Shown here: piece by piece, positions 11,301-22,700 of the stretch
How positions within the stretch are numbered: position 1 is the stretch's first letter
How the letters are laid out: the number at the start of each line of letters is the position of its first letter
The notes under the pieces: model-generated
The model's input: only the letters and a program-made list of their open reading frames with translations
What the model was told of the DNA's origin: nothing
The model's database searches: none
Source: Gautieria morchelliformis
Lineage: Eukaryota; Basidiomycota; Agaricomycetes; Gomphales; Gomphaceae
Assembly (NCBI GenBank): GCA_015179125.1
Contig: WHVA01000126.1
Location: forward strand, 1 to 64,000
Length of the DNA stretch: 64,000 nt
Direction of reading: 5' to 3'
Made by a program: the position numbers and the translations under genes

Positions 11301-12570
11301 GCAGCGTCCCTCGCTTATCCCGAATCAAGCATTTTTGGTCCTTTAATAGGACCGAGTACCCCGCGGCGTCACAGCGCGTCAGCGAGATCAGCGTAAACAC
11401 TAGATCAGGGCAGTACAGCACGTCCTTTAAGGTAACGTGCGTCGTCGTCTTTCCGTTCAGGATTCCGACCCTCATGCTGCCTATGCCGACAGCTTTGAAC
11501 ACAGTCTTGTCTGCAGCATTGATTGCGCGTGGCGCAATCTCCTTGAAGGTGAGGAAGCGGTGTTTGCTCGGTGACATATGACCTGACGCGCCCGAGTCAT
11601 AGACGTCGACTTCCCATCCCGTCAATGCACTCGTTCCCAGCGCGAGCGTGGTCCCAGCGAACATTGTGGTGAACGCAAAGTCCTCACTTTCCGCTGCCAT
11701 GTTCGCTGATCCGCCTCGCTTCTTATCGTCCTCTTTCTTATCCTTCTTTTTCGCTTTAGAACGACAGTCTGCTTTTAGATGCCCCTTCTTTCCGCATTTC
11801 CAGCACTCCATGTCGGTTTTCGTGGTGCTGGAAGAACTGCTGCCTGCCTGGGGTTTCCCGCGGCCTTTGGATGCTGCAAGTGCGCTCTCGCTGGTTTTCA
11901 GTTGGCGTTCTTCGATCGCTAACCGTTCGAACTCATCAATCAGGGTTCCGACGACCTGATCAGGCTCCAACTTGGCCTTCGCATGTGCCGCAGACATCGC
12001 GATCGCATTTATCAGCGGGCAGTATGACTTTGGGAGCGAGCCGAGGATAACGGTGACTAGGTCATCGTCGGTAAGTGCGGCATTCATTCCTGCCAGCTGT
12101 TCCTGCGTCCTCATGAGTGCCTCCAAGTGCATACGGACATTCAACTCGTCCTCGCACTTCATTTCGTACATCCGGTGCCGCATATCCACCTTAACGGTGA
12201 GTGCCTTGGTTTCGTGCTTCGCACACACGGCGTCCCACACCTCCTTGGCTGTAGGGAGGTTTCGGATCTCGATGAGGAGGCTGTCGGGGACCGTGGTAAA
12301 TACCTGAGCCATGATCGTGGCCTCCCGCTGATTGTAATCGTCCCAGCGCTTTTCCAAAGCGTCCAGGTCCTCCTCCTCCTTCTCCGTTAGTGTGTGACCG
12401 CTGGGGTAGGTGGGGATCGAAGGGGGGATCCTGGCAGTCCCATCCAGATGACGTTTGGCACCACGGGTCGCCGACAGGGTTGCTAACGTCTGACTTTTCC
12501 AGGTGACCCAGTTCGTGCCGTCCCTGGCCAGCTTCGGGACGACAAACGACTTGGAGGTTACGGTAGACAT
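8350..12570 (-). pseudogene. Copia gag-pol polyprotein with three in-frame TGA codons
   Basis: The likely start is the ATG at 12570 (MSTVTSK), since upstream ATGs overlap the LTR. In order: gag; CCHC zinc knuckle CWKCGKKGHLKADC (near 11770-11810); aspartic protease DSGASGHM (near 11590); GAG-pre-integrase HRRMGHIS; integrase HSDVWGP, TDRGGEY, DTPEENGVSERLNRT; reverse transcriptase AIRIIAAIAV, LNRAIYGLKQSG, VDVDDLTMAG; RNase H SDADWASQE, STTEAEY, KHIDIRYH. Stops at 10375-10377, 9034-9036 and 8485-8487 are TGA where family members usually have arginine, fitting CGA-to-TGA transitions. The frame is otherwise unbroken to the TAA at 8350-8352. YVDD is replaced by VDVDD in the RT catalytic motif, as is common in copia. 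Confidence 0.93.
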
Positions 12571-12595
12571 CGTGGGCTCTGTGGGGCCCATAACC

Positions 12596-12898
12596 TGTTG
12601 CAATTAGCGCAGTGCCTAGAGACGAAGGAGCTCAGTGAATGGGTAATTCACTGAGCATCTATTGCTACTGTACCTAGAGACGAAGGAGCTACAGACATAG
12701 TGTAAGCTACCGTACGTCCCAGTATACGCGAATGGGACGTACCTCAGTGAATGGGTAATTCACTGAGGTACTACTAATCGTACTGCGAGTAATATACTGC
12801 CACGGTCGACTATGACCGTGGCTCCCTAACTACGCATCCGCGCATCGGACGCGTCCCTGCGTTCTCCGCTTACTCCCGCTCGTCCTCAAATCTCAACA
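12596..12898 (-). repeat. Copia LTR (5' LTR of the minus-strand element)
   Basis: Partner of the LTR at 8040-8342, about 98% identical by eye. The adjoining internal sequence (minus strand GGTTATGGGCCCCAC) would be the primer-binding region. Confidence 0.93.
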
Positions 12899-13064
12899 CC
12901 ACCGTGTCCAATTCTGAGTAGATCAGTTTCTACTGTAACTCTGTAAGTAGTATACTTGCAAAATAATTTCTATTCTTCCCTCGTAATAACCATCCGCCGA
13001 AGCGAAGCGCAGGCGAGGCTTGTAGTACGTGTACTGAGATGTCAGTCACTAGTATGATCTGCAG

Positions 13065-13430
13065 GTGGATATTCACGTGCACCATCGCAACCGCCCACCA
13101 GTCTTTGAGACTCAGTGTTTCTATGGCCAGCTCCACATGATCCTCACCTTCATATTACCTGATCCCAAGATGTTTGCACAGCCATCATGTCAATTACTAG
13201 CAGTTGTCCAGAGCTGCAATACAGATGGGAGTGATGCGACGCTGGCGCCTGTGACGTACAGGAAGATGCATACATCAATGCAGGTCATTGAACTTACCGC
13301 CATCAGTTGCGTAATAGGCCGGGTCCCTATTGGGATGACTAATATGTGGGGTATCATTGACAGGAGCAATGGTATAGCCCGGCCTTCTTTTATTGAAGAC
13401 CCAGGATTGATAGAAGAGATGGACATGTAA
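13065..13430 (+). pseudogene. C-terminal fragment resembling proteins linked to CACTA/Tnp2-type transposons
   Basis: A 121-codon frame with VFETQCFYGQLHMIL, LLAVVQSCNTDGSDAT, VIELTAISCVIGRV and WGIIDRSNGIARP, ending EEMDM. From memory this pattern (FYG.L..IL..LP, LLA.V..C.T.G.DAT, ..VVGRV, W.IIDRSG) resembles the C-terminal domain of agaricomycete proteins found next to CACTA-like transposases. No transposase catalytic core is visible; the copia element sits just upstream (12898) and may have cut the locus. Without a search the family assignment is tentative. Confidence 0.4.
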
Positions 13431-13599
13431 TTACCTTTCAGTTAGTGCTATTCATGGCTTTTTAAAGGATAATCCACCTAAGTTAGAAGGATACTCCACT
13501 ATGGTATCTATGGTTTATCCATTGAAAATGATTGGAGATCCACATATAACTAATTGACTGGCCATTTATATTTTTCATGGATTATCTAGTGACTACATA

Positions 13600-13860
13600 C
13601 ATGGTGATACCATTATAATATGCCGGATCCTCCACCAGCGCTGCTGTCGGAAAACCCCTTTGCGGTTTTACTGTAAGGGATTCTCCTTCAGCCTGGCAAA
13701 AATTGATCCACCTAAGGGATCGGTGGATGGATCGGTGGATGCAACTCCGGTGGAAACTCCACTGGCCGACAATACCTGATGGATTTTCCACCGGAGTTTG
13801 GTGGAGTCTTTTCCCGCAGTGCCGGGGCTGTATACCACACAATGATGAATAGTCCTTTCC
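13600..13860. repeat. Short palindrome-rich insertion inside a DUF6533 relic
   Basis: This stretch holds complementary blocks (aactccggtggaaactccac, attttccaccggagtttggtggag, repeated gatcggtggatg) and separates pieces of the degenerate gene to its right. It may be a MITE; ends and target duplication could not be fixed. Confidence 0.3.
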
Positions 13861-14050
13861 GAACAACCGGCGACGAACTCAATCTATAATTAAACTCAGG
13901 ACAGTGCTGTTCAGACACTCGAAATGAAAAGTGTACCTCGTCATCAAATACAAGGGCCATTATGACGGAGTTGGTCACACTCCAATACTGATCATGGTCA
14001 CAAACTGGCCGAAGCCTTATATACCAGCATGGCAAGAGGCACGGTTCCAT
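13860..14050 (-). pseudogene. DUF6533-like membrane protein gene, copy A (5' fragment)
   Basis: On the minus strand ALVFDDEVHF follows a segment resembling the intron found at the same place in copy B (YDY-intron-ALTFDDE). Only the first conserved block survives; the rest is replaced by palindrome-rich sequence and then by unrelated sequence. Confidence 0.45.
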
Positions 14051-14619
14051 ACTTTGTTGGTACGTCTGTAGGCGAAGGTAGTGCGAGGGAGGTAGAACTC
14101 ATATTATTATTATTATTCTGTAATACTGACAACCTGGTACAGTATAACTTCAACCTCAGCACTCATTTGAGACAGAGGATCTAGACGGGGTGGGAATAGG
14201 ACTCGAACGGTTATGACATATACAACAGCACGATTGCCTGTTGGAAGGGAGCACATCTTATCATGTTATGAGGCTGCACTTCGGATAGGCACCTCTTCCA
14301 GTCAGCAGGACCGGCACCGCTGTCGGCTGCCTGAAGGCGTGGCTGCAACCGAAGTGAAGAAGTTCGAACTTGTTGCTTGGCGCCTGGCATACCACTCACG
14401 GACGTTGCCTCGTAGCCAGACAGCTGCCAACGCCGCATGCAGATGCTTTGCCAAATATTTCATGATCAAGATTCAGCAAATAAACTGGACAGTCTATAAG
14501 CAATGCTGTTGACAATGAGTCTCAATTAGTTTGAAAAGGTATGAGCAGACTGCGACAAGTTCTAGAGGACACATGATACCAGGCAAGAAATTGGATTGCA
14601 ACCATAACGCCGTGAACAT

Positions 14620-16354
14620 AGGATTGCCGTACCCTATTCTGACAGCCCAGGCGGAGCAAGAGCGAGACCTGAACATGCATCCAACTGTGTGCTCGTCTTG
14701 AAGGGTGCAAAGTGAAGTGACTCAGATGTCTTGACCGTCCAGATGGCCGGCGCCTCCTTGAAAAATCTTTCGCGCATATTGAGAAGTAGGCGGCTGCCCA
14801 GGGTGCACGGTATAGCAACCACAAAGCTGTAGTGGAGCATGGAGCCGTCGGTTAAATGCATGACGGTGGAAACAGTGGTTTCAGGACTCACCCGGCGGTA
14901 GTTCTATTATCCGATAAAGGGTTGGCAAAGACAATACAATTGGCAAGTAGAGCCAAGATCATGCTGATACGCTTGATAAGTACAGAATGATAGAAGGGAA
15001 CAACTATCTTACACTCCAAAATAGATAATACTAATGTGTAACATCAGTGCCGACAAAATCAAGAGGGATTTAACAGGCCGTACTTATCCCTAATAATAAG
15101 GTGCAATAGATTAGAGCCGCCTTCGCGCCTATATACACTCCAGCCTTGTTTCAACATGAGAGACATGAGAAATGTCTCAAAGATAATCGGCGGGATCCAA
15201 CAGGTAAAGGCAAGCGGTGGTGAGGCAACGGATGTACAGGCCATCAAACCATGCATGGCCATGAATGAAACTGGAATATCATGGCAGATTACCAACAAAT
15301 AAGTGGAGCAAACACTCACCCGTGGACAAATTGAAAATTACCAGCACCACAGAGCTGGCTAATTCTGCCATTAAGAGCGCAATCAAGAGGAGAAGCAGTC
15401 TTCGACTGCGGTCATAAACTGCATATATCTGAGAAAAGATATGCCCATAATTACATTAGGGTGAAGGGGTAGTAGAGCCACAACATACTCGAAGTATAAG
15501 GATGCCTATCCGCAGAACCATCAGCGTATGTAGATATTTCCAAAGATAAATAAGTCACACATTCTGCGACGATAATGGCAATCCCCTCCCTGCAACAAAA
15601 TTATGCGTCAGAATGTTGGTCATGACGAGAGGAAGACCCGAGGGCACACGAGGTGTCGAAATCATGAGAGTGCCCATACTGGTGAAAGAATAACTACACC
15701 TACGACGTGATAGTCCACCATGTGAATTTTCGGCAACTGTGTTATGTAATCCCAAATCAGATGTAAAAATAGGCCCTCAAAACATTATTCATACAACTTG
15801 GAAAATAAGGTCAGATAGGACGAGGTGTATATAGTAAGTAAGTCTCACCTGTATTGGATCGGGGAAGAAGAAGGCTACATGCAACATTGGTGGTTTGTTA
15901 TCATAGCTACATCTGCAGGACTACGTATGAAACTGTACCGATGGCATAAGACAGAAGTGCCAGTAATCCGAAATAGCGATTCTGACAGTGTACGCCATCA
16001 GTATAGTCACACATCTGATATTACCAAGAATGCATACAAATATGAACAATGCCTTCCCAAAAGACCAGCGACGCTTCCATACCAGCGCGACCTAAAAAAA
16101 AGATATCTGGAAGTTGTTGGGTCTTGCAAAATCAAACGCACCTCGTCATCAAATGTTAGGGCTATCGGGATGGTGTCATCGAATGGCTCAATACCGATCA
16201 CAGCGCAAAACTGACCATAGTCATATACAAGGATGGAAAGCGCCGCAAGTGTTCCGTACCTTGCAGGTGCGTCTGTATTCAATGGTAGTGAGAGCAAGAG
16301 GAAGGAGAGTGAAACCCGACACTGACCGCCCGAAGGGAGAACATCAATGTTCAT
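14620..16354 (-). CDS. DUF6533-like multi-spanning membrane protein gene, copy B
   Basis: Begins at ATG 16354 (MNIDV). The DUF6533 signature is reached by splicing: DAPARYGTLAALSILVYDY, then a 20-nt exon (16142-16161, LTFDDE), then 16038-16091 (VALVWKRRWSFGKALFIF), then NRYFGLLALLSYAI; the introns start GTCAGT, GTGCGT and GTATGC. Later exons: IYAVYDRSRRLLLLLIALL near 15320-15425; CWIPPIIFETFLMSLML with LLHLIIRDK near 15080-15240; VVAIPCTLGSRLLLNMRERF near 14760-14830. Hydrophobic segments alternate with short loops as expected for a membrane protein. The region near 15500-15620 has no clean frame, so it may be a pseudogene. Function unknown; the family is restricted to fungi, mainly basidiomycetes. 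Confidence 0.6.
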
Positions 16355-16619
16355 TGGGAGATATTGGGAGGGAACGAAGCCGTCTCATTGCTTGTCATGT
16401 ATATATACTTCGCCAGCGCAGACTCATAGATTATGTCATACTGATCCTTGGCAATTCGAGACCTCGAGTTGATGGTAATGCATACTTATTAGTAATGATC
16501 GGCATACTTGTCCAGCTCTTTCCAGTTTATGCTTTATTAAAGCCTCTCAAATTCCAGGTCGTCGAGTTGACCACTGGAAGAGCAAACAATGCCGGCAGGC
16601 CTTGTATGTATTAGAGCTA

Positions 16620-17360
16620 CTCTGATACCCGTGGGGGGTCTTGAGGAGGAGCGGGATTCGAACTAACGTCGAAGGCTGAAGGCGCTGGAAGGACCTGTCT
16701 CGGAGACTGACAGATCACACATGTCAATCGGAATGGAAAAACCCACACAGCATGGCACACCACTTTTTCATGGGCGGGGCTGGGGAGTTATTAGGTACCG
16801 TACTACAGGTTGCGTCGATCTGGCTGTTTGGCACGCGTCACCATTGCAGTGGAAGCATGATATCCATCGAATCCGCGTCGAATCACGATTCCGGTAACTG
16901 AGCCTTGCATGGGTTCTGTCCAACCCCTGGATCATCGTGAGTCCAACATCTGACGCGGGTTGGACCTGGTGTCGATCCTTATGGCGTCAATCTGCACGCA
17001 AGGAGCGATTCTTCCCCAGGGTATGGGGACTGGAGGTCCACATGTTCACTCGGCCCTGTTCAAGTTCCGCTCCTTCACCCTGTTTCATGAGGGCCTCCTC
17101 ATACCCTCCTCTGTGACGCCGACGCACTGGGGCCAGCCCCTGCTGATTCAATTTTGCTAGATTCGACTTCAATCTGAATCATGGACTTTCTGCAACTTTG
17201 CTTTGCTGCCTGTCTCTGGTTATTGCAACTGTGCTCTTTTTGCCACGTTCGTGGTTGTGATATGCACATGTATATTTCGTATTCCGATTTGTCTGTGTCG
17301 GTATGCTGCTGGGTACATAACCTCTGGCAGGGTAAACCTTGCATCGTGGAAGAGTCGTTG
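16620..17360. other. Intergenic stretch between DUF6533 copies
   Basis: No supported gene. A sequence resembling a reversed tRNA B box (ggattcgaac near 16650) is present without a matching A box or acceptor stem, so no tRNA is called. Confidence 0.4.
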
Positions 17361-17569
17361 ACTTAACTAGGGCTCATGTAATTACACTCACAGCTTTGCT
17401 GCAAAAATACACCCCATACAGGGGAGACAGCAGGTCGCAGGCAGCAGGCAGCAGCACCCCTACCCTCATAGCCATGCAAACATAAATACGAACAGATTGA
17501 AGAATTGTATCCAACTCTGTCCTCGTCTCCAGAAATTTGAATGCCTAGGCTGACATGACGGTCCGGATG

Positions 17570-19167
17570 GTCGTCGTCTCTGTATAAAAGCGTTCGCGCA
17601 TATTGAGGAGTAAGCGACAACCCACTGCACAGGGCATGGCATTTGCCCAACTGAGGTGGAACGTTGAGTGGCCCGTCAAATGGAGGTAGATTCAGAGAAT
17701 GATGCCAGGACTCACCCAGCAGCAATTCTAGGATCTAACGAAGGGACGAGCCACACAATACAATTGGCCAGCAGAGTTATGAACATGCTGATACGCTGGA
17801 TAAGCACGGAGCGATAGAAAGGAGAACAAAACCCTACACCAAAAAGTAGAAGAGACTACGGCTGAACATTAGCGCTGACAACATCAAGAAAAATTCACGG
17901 GCCACAGGCCATGTATGCATACCTGTCTCTAATAATCAGATGTAACAGCCTAGAGCATCCCTCACTTCTGTATACCCTCCAACCTTTGCACAACATGAGA
18001 GCCACGAGAAGTGTCTCAAATGCAAGGAAAGGGATCCAAAAGAAAAAGGCATGGGGTGGTGTGGGACCGTTTGGGCAGCCCGTCGTGCCACTTACCTTCA
18101 TCTGTGTGACTGGATTGTCGTGAGAAGGTTGACTGGGCAGAAGTGGAGCAAGTACTTACTGGTAAACAATGTTGAAATGGCCAGCCACGAAGAGCAGGCT
18201 ATCGCCGCCACTAAGAACACAATCATGACGAGGAGTAGTCTTCGGCTGCAGTTATAAACTGCATATATCTAATCGGATTAAAGTAAGGCCGATAATTACA
18301 CTATGGTAAAGGGAATGAGTCACATACTCGAAGCATGAGGATAACTAGTTGCATAGGGATGAGCGCGCATGTAGCTATCCCCAAAGACAAATGTATATCA
18401 TACTTTCCGCGGTTACAATAGCAATAACCTCACTGAAACAGATTTTTGCGTCAGAATGGTCGTGATGGGGACAAGGCATGAGGGTGTCCATTGAGGCAAA
18501 GAAAGTTCAGACTTACGACGTTATATTCCACCAAATAAACTGGCGGCAACTTGTGTCCAACACTGCATCAGGACACTTATACATCCCTGAAGAATTGCGA
18601 TGCATACAACTTTGGAAAACCAAGTGAGATATGGCGAGGCGAATTTACTAATGCCTCACCAGCAACGAGGACCCGAAGGAAAAGGCTAATTGCAACCTTA
18701 GTACATTGATATCACACAGGACCGCGCATGAAAACTGCACCCATCACAATAGAAAGAAGCGACAGTAATCCGAAATAACGATGCTGATGATATACGGCAT
18801 CAATATTACCATAGAGATCTGATACTAACAGGAGCATATACATACAAATATGAATAGTATCTTTCCTAAAGACCAGGGGCGCTTCCATACGAATTCGAAC
18901 TATAACAAGATAGGGCCAGCTGTTCCGTCATTCGAAGTGGCACGCACCTCGTCATCAAATGTAATGGCTATCGCGACGCCGTGAGTCAGCCATATTTCAT
19001 TACTGACCAGTGAGAAACCAACCGTAGTCATATGTTAGCATTGCTAGTGCAGCGACAGCCCCGTACTTTGCTGGTGCGTCTGTAGCCAAACATAATGAGA
19101 GAAGAGTGGAACACTGGTAATACTGACATGCGATAACAGCTTTGAGGTTGTTAACGTCAATACTCAT
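17570..19167 (-). CDS. DUF6533-like multi-spanning membrane protein gene, copy C
   Basis: Starts at ATG 19167 (MSIDVNNLK). Blocks in order: YGAVAALAMLTYDY, intron, AITFDDE, intron (GTGCGT...TAG), FEFVWKRPWSLGKILFIF, intron (GTATGT...CAG), HRYFGLLSLLSIVM; then QLVILMLR, IYAVYNCSRRLLLVMIVFL with a GTAAGT donor; HAFFFWIPFLAFETLLVALML and LLHLIIRDR (17930-18085); and CAVGCRLLLNMRERF near 17590-17640. Intron positions match copy B. Most exons are open. Copy E at 62.1-64.0 kb is nearly identical over about 1.85 kb, so the two arose by a recent segmental duplication. Role unknown. Confidence 0.6.
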
Positions 19168-19221
19168 TTCGAGACAGTGCAGAGTGGGTAGAAGTAGGTC
19201 AGGCTCACCCACTGGCCGCAC

Positions 19222-20430
19222 TGTACATACCCTTATATCATTTTGCTACTGGATGCAACAGCGCCATTCCTAGCGGGAACTGGCAGCTTCTCATGATGTG
19301 CACTGCACGAGTCCACGGCGAACGTAAATTCATTTACAACGGCGATGACTCTCAGAGGCGCTCGTCTGAAATAGGGTAAGTTTTGCTTGCTTTTGGATCC
19401 ATTCAGTAAAAAACCGAAATGCCCGGAAGCCCGAGGCTATTTACATACCTGAAGAGTATGGCCCAAAGCCCTCACGGGCGCTCCGAGCTACAAGGCGCAT
19501 CAGCCATCCCTCATAGCGCATTTCTGGGCACGATCGCGGTGGCCGCCTCCTCCATAGCGCAATCGCGGCTCCTGGGCGGTGGCCGCCTCCTCTGGAGCCT
19601 ATGGGCCGTGGCCGCTGCCTATGCCGTCCATGCGGAGCTATCCGGTTGGGCTGCGCGGCTCCCAAACTAGTACGGTGCCACGATGGGAACTCTTGCTCGG
19701 CCACTAGTAGAGCGAGAGTTCCCGCGGTGGCATAGGTTTACAACCTGATTCCCTCCCAAGGCCCCTCATCTTGTATATGAGTTACTAGTAGTAATTCGGT
19801 GTGGAACGATGCCATCGATGGGTCATCTTCGTCATATGAGGTCAGCTTGTCGCGGTTTGCTTTCATTGACATTGTGCTGACGCTCACTCGCTTACATCCG
19901 CTCGACTTCAAATTGCTTGAAAGGAAACGCTTCTGAACAACTTCTAGCTCATGCCAGCCCCATGTAATAAACATTCCGCCAAGAATATTCAGGCGGCTAC
20001 TAGAACCATATCTGATGCTTTTACGGTGCCTTAGCTGACCGTTTGATTCTATCTGCCATCAGTCACGCCCCCTTGGCAAAAATTGTGCGACTCTCACTGA
20101 TATAGAATGCTGTGAACAAGGCCGTAAGTTGTTCATGGCTCTCCAATCTGCAATATGCACCCTCTCACTCATAGGATCAAAACTTCACGATTATCTATTA
20201 ACGTTGAACGACACTACGATTTCTCTTACCCGCTGCAGTCTGTGTACGTGTCCGTACGTCGTTCTCTTTGATTACCTAACTATCGCATCAGGTCCATCTT
20301 GCCCACAAGTGGGGAGGCAATCCTCTGCGACTCTAGTTGACATTCAGGACGCATACTTCAATCCCGCATGGAGTCCACGGATCAAACCCAGGCTAGTACG
20401 TTGGATCTCGCGGTAACAATACGGACGAGT
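19222..20430. other. Intergenic region with a GC-rich block and a hairpin
   Basis: About 19400-19680 is GC-rich with repeated tggccgcctcctc motifs. At 19676-19732 the arms tgccac..gggaactct and agagttccc..gtggca form a stem-loop. A short plus-strand frame at 20129-20416 contains LHDYLLTLND, which recalls the start of DUF6533 but is too weak to call. Confidence 0.45.
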
Positions 20431-20558
20431 CCTAATCATTACGGATACTGATAATTCTGAGCGAAAAGAGGTTTCATTGTGCGTGGGCCACTCACACTCC
20501 ACCAAATGGCCCCAACATCAGATGGGGGGACACGAATAGTGACAACGGGCCGAAACTG

Positions 20559-21632
20559 ATGTCTTACACCACAGAGCCCATGCCAAAGAGATTGAGGATC
20601 TATCAACAAAATCTTAACAAGTCCGACCCAGCTCACTACGACCTCATCAACTCGGCTCTACACAGGGAATGGGATGTCATCCTATTGCAAGAACCTTACA
20701 TTGACACCCTGGGCAATACCAGGGCCAATCACAACTGGCGCATGATATATCCCACTTCTCACCTCGCTGATGGTTCCATCAAAAGATCAGTTATTCTAGT
20801 CAACGCCAGCCTGGACACCAACCTGTGGTCATAGGTCTCATTCGAAGGCATGAACGACGTCACCGTAATCCAACTCTGACACTCCCAAGGCAAAATCACC
20901 ATCTTCAATATATACCATGACTGCAACCACTTCATTGACAGGGAATGCCACAACCTTATCCAACAGGAAACTGACTCAATGCTATGGTGCGGCGATTTCA
21001 ATAGGCATCATGCTATGTGGGACGAGGAACGGAACCACCACCTGTTCGCGGCGGCGGTGACCAGGGAGGCAGAAGAGCTCATGTTGCTAATAGCAGACTA
21101 CAATATGGTAATGACACTACCGAAACGGACACCAACCCTACAATTGATGGCCACCAAGAACTGGACATGGGTAGATAATGTATTCTGCACTGACAATGTG
21201 GCCGAGACAGTGGTCACATGTGATACTAGCCCCAGGCTGCAGGGGCCGGGCACAGACCATGTGCCAATCCTCATGGTGCTCGACCTAGAGGCAATGCACA
21301 ACCCGCCGACCCCGTTCTGGAACTATAGAATGGTTGACTGGGAACTCTTTAGGGAGCAACTGGCAGAACAGCTTGAAGTAGTGCCAGGGCCGAAGGAGCT
21401 AGACACAATAGCTGAGTTCAATGAGGCTGTCAATGTGCTGACATCTGCCCTCCAGGAGACGATCAGCACAGTGGTACCGCTCTGCAAACCGGTACCACAC
21501 TTGTGTCGGTGGTGGAGCAGGGAGCTCACGGTGCTCAAAAAGGCTAAGAATAAAATCAACACAATGAATCATACTGTCACCGCGCAATTGCTGACCATCC
21601 CTCCCATCAGGAACTGTCATAAAAGATGCTAG
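20559..21632 (+). pseudogene. LINE ORF2 fragment: AP-type endonuclease domain
   Basis: Endonuclease/exonuclease/phosphatase fold motifs of non-LTR retrotransposons: RIYQQNLNKS, VILLQEPYID (catalytic Glu), MLWCGDFNRHH (GDFN), WTWVDNVF and GTDHVPIL (catalytic Asp-His). In-frame stops lie near 20833 and 20877. The sequence breaks off at 21632 before any reverse transcriptase. The RT half of a related LINE is at 54451-56830 but the two do not abut, so they are probably different insertions. Confidence 0.85.
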
Positions 21633-22560
21633 TAAGCCCATCACTACCACTACAACACAGCCCAAACATCCCATTGCCGCATATATGCCACCCCACGTCG
21701 CCTACACACCTCCGCTCACAACAACCAAACCTATCCAAGCTCACACACGTCCGCATGACACACCCTGACATCTCCATCACCCTGCAGACTTGACCCTGAT
21801 CCAGTACCCACGGATCCACCCCAATCCAAGGCGAAGCCCAAGCCCAAGGCATGCTGATCCACCAAGAGACTAGACGTTTAGCCACTCATTTGCATTCCTT
21901 CCATATTTCTTTCTATCTTTTTCTGACTACACTCCACATTTCTGATACACATGACTATCTACATTCCCTCTTATTCAATAGATGAGCCTCTTAGTTACCA
22001 CTGCATCCAGCCCACCGTTCCCCAGAGTCCAGTCGTTCGAGTCCACCCACACATCACTCCTCCGCTCCTCGCACCACAGCACATCCCGTAGCTAGATAAA
22101 TACCTCAGCTTGTAAATCCAAAATCCTCAGTCAATCAGAACTCACCTTTCGAATTATCTTGGTATTTTGCGACACACAGTCTTGCATAGTTATCACTGGA
22201 GAGAATCCACACACATTGTGTTTTCTCTATACTTCTACTTTTACTACCCTACTCAATTCGATTTTGAATAGAAGTCTGAGTCTAACCCACCATCCATTCC
22301 ACTATCAATAACTCTTAGTCTTTCACAGGAACATCGCAAGGTTAGTGTCGAATACGGCGAGGTGATGATCGTGGCTTTGCTGGAGTACGCGAAGTCGTAG
22401 ATCGTTGGTGTCTGGAACGTAAATCCGGGACTTGTACCAGAGAAATATGTCGGAATCGAGGGACCATCCAGGACTGGTTGGGTCATCGAGGTGAGTTGCA
22501 GAGATGGGGTCGGAACAAAGTGCGGAACGGATTTCGGAATGGAGAGACTCGGTCCATAAT
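21633..22560. other. C/A-rich region of unknown origin
   Basis: No reading frame with a recognisable domain on the plus strand. From 22253 to 22699 the minus strand has a 148-codon frame of Ser/Thr/Pro-rich character without known motifs. It may belong to the flank or LTR region of a gypsy element, but I could not identify LTR ends. Confidence 0.3.
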
Positions 22561-22579
22561 AATCAAGGTGCAGAGTTAG

Positions 22580-22700
22580 GTTTGGCGCAAGCCTTGAAGC
22601 TCCGACTTCATCTCCAGAGGAGAGGCTTGTACCAAGCTGCCACGCTAGGGGGACCGTCTCTTCAGGGTGCTGCATCAGCCACAACACCTCTCGCGTCAAG
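22580..22700 (+). repeat. Segment inversely repeated at 23430-23560
   Basis: The piece around aagctgccacgctagggggaccgtctctt on the plus strand matches the minus strand of 23470-23550 (aagatgccgcgctagggggccatctcc), and the similarity continues into ccagccaca...ctctc. It represents two copies of the gypsy region after RNase H in opposite orientations. Confidence 0.5.

Larger units (their letters stand above)
8040..12898 (-). mobile_element. Ty1/copia retrotransposon, nearly complete
   Basis: A 4859-bp element read on the minus strand. It has 303-bp LTRs at 8040-8342 and 12596-12898 (TGTTG...CAACA) differing at about five positions, flanked by the 5-bp target duplication CCACC (8035-8039 and 12899-12903). 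A polypurine tract (8343-8349) abuts the 3' LTR. One gag-pol frame spans nearly all the interior, interrupted only by three in-frame TGA codons. The similar LTRs and precise duplication suggest a fairly recent insertion. Confidence 0.95.

Noticed and set aside
16640-16720. tRNA-like B box on the minus strand (agttcgaatccc)
   Set aside because: No A box at the right distance, no T-stem pairing and no acceptor stem. Similar isolated motifs near 8025, 14190 and 44770 were rejected for the same reason.
20129-20416. Plus-strand DUF6533 start (LHDYLLTLND)
   Set aside because: Only one short block resembles the family and no downstream blocks follow before the LINE fragment.
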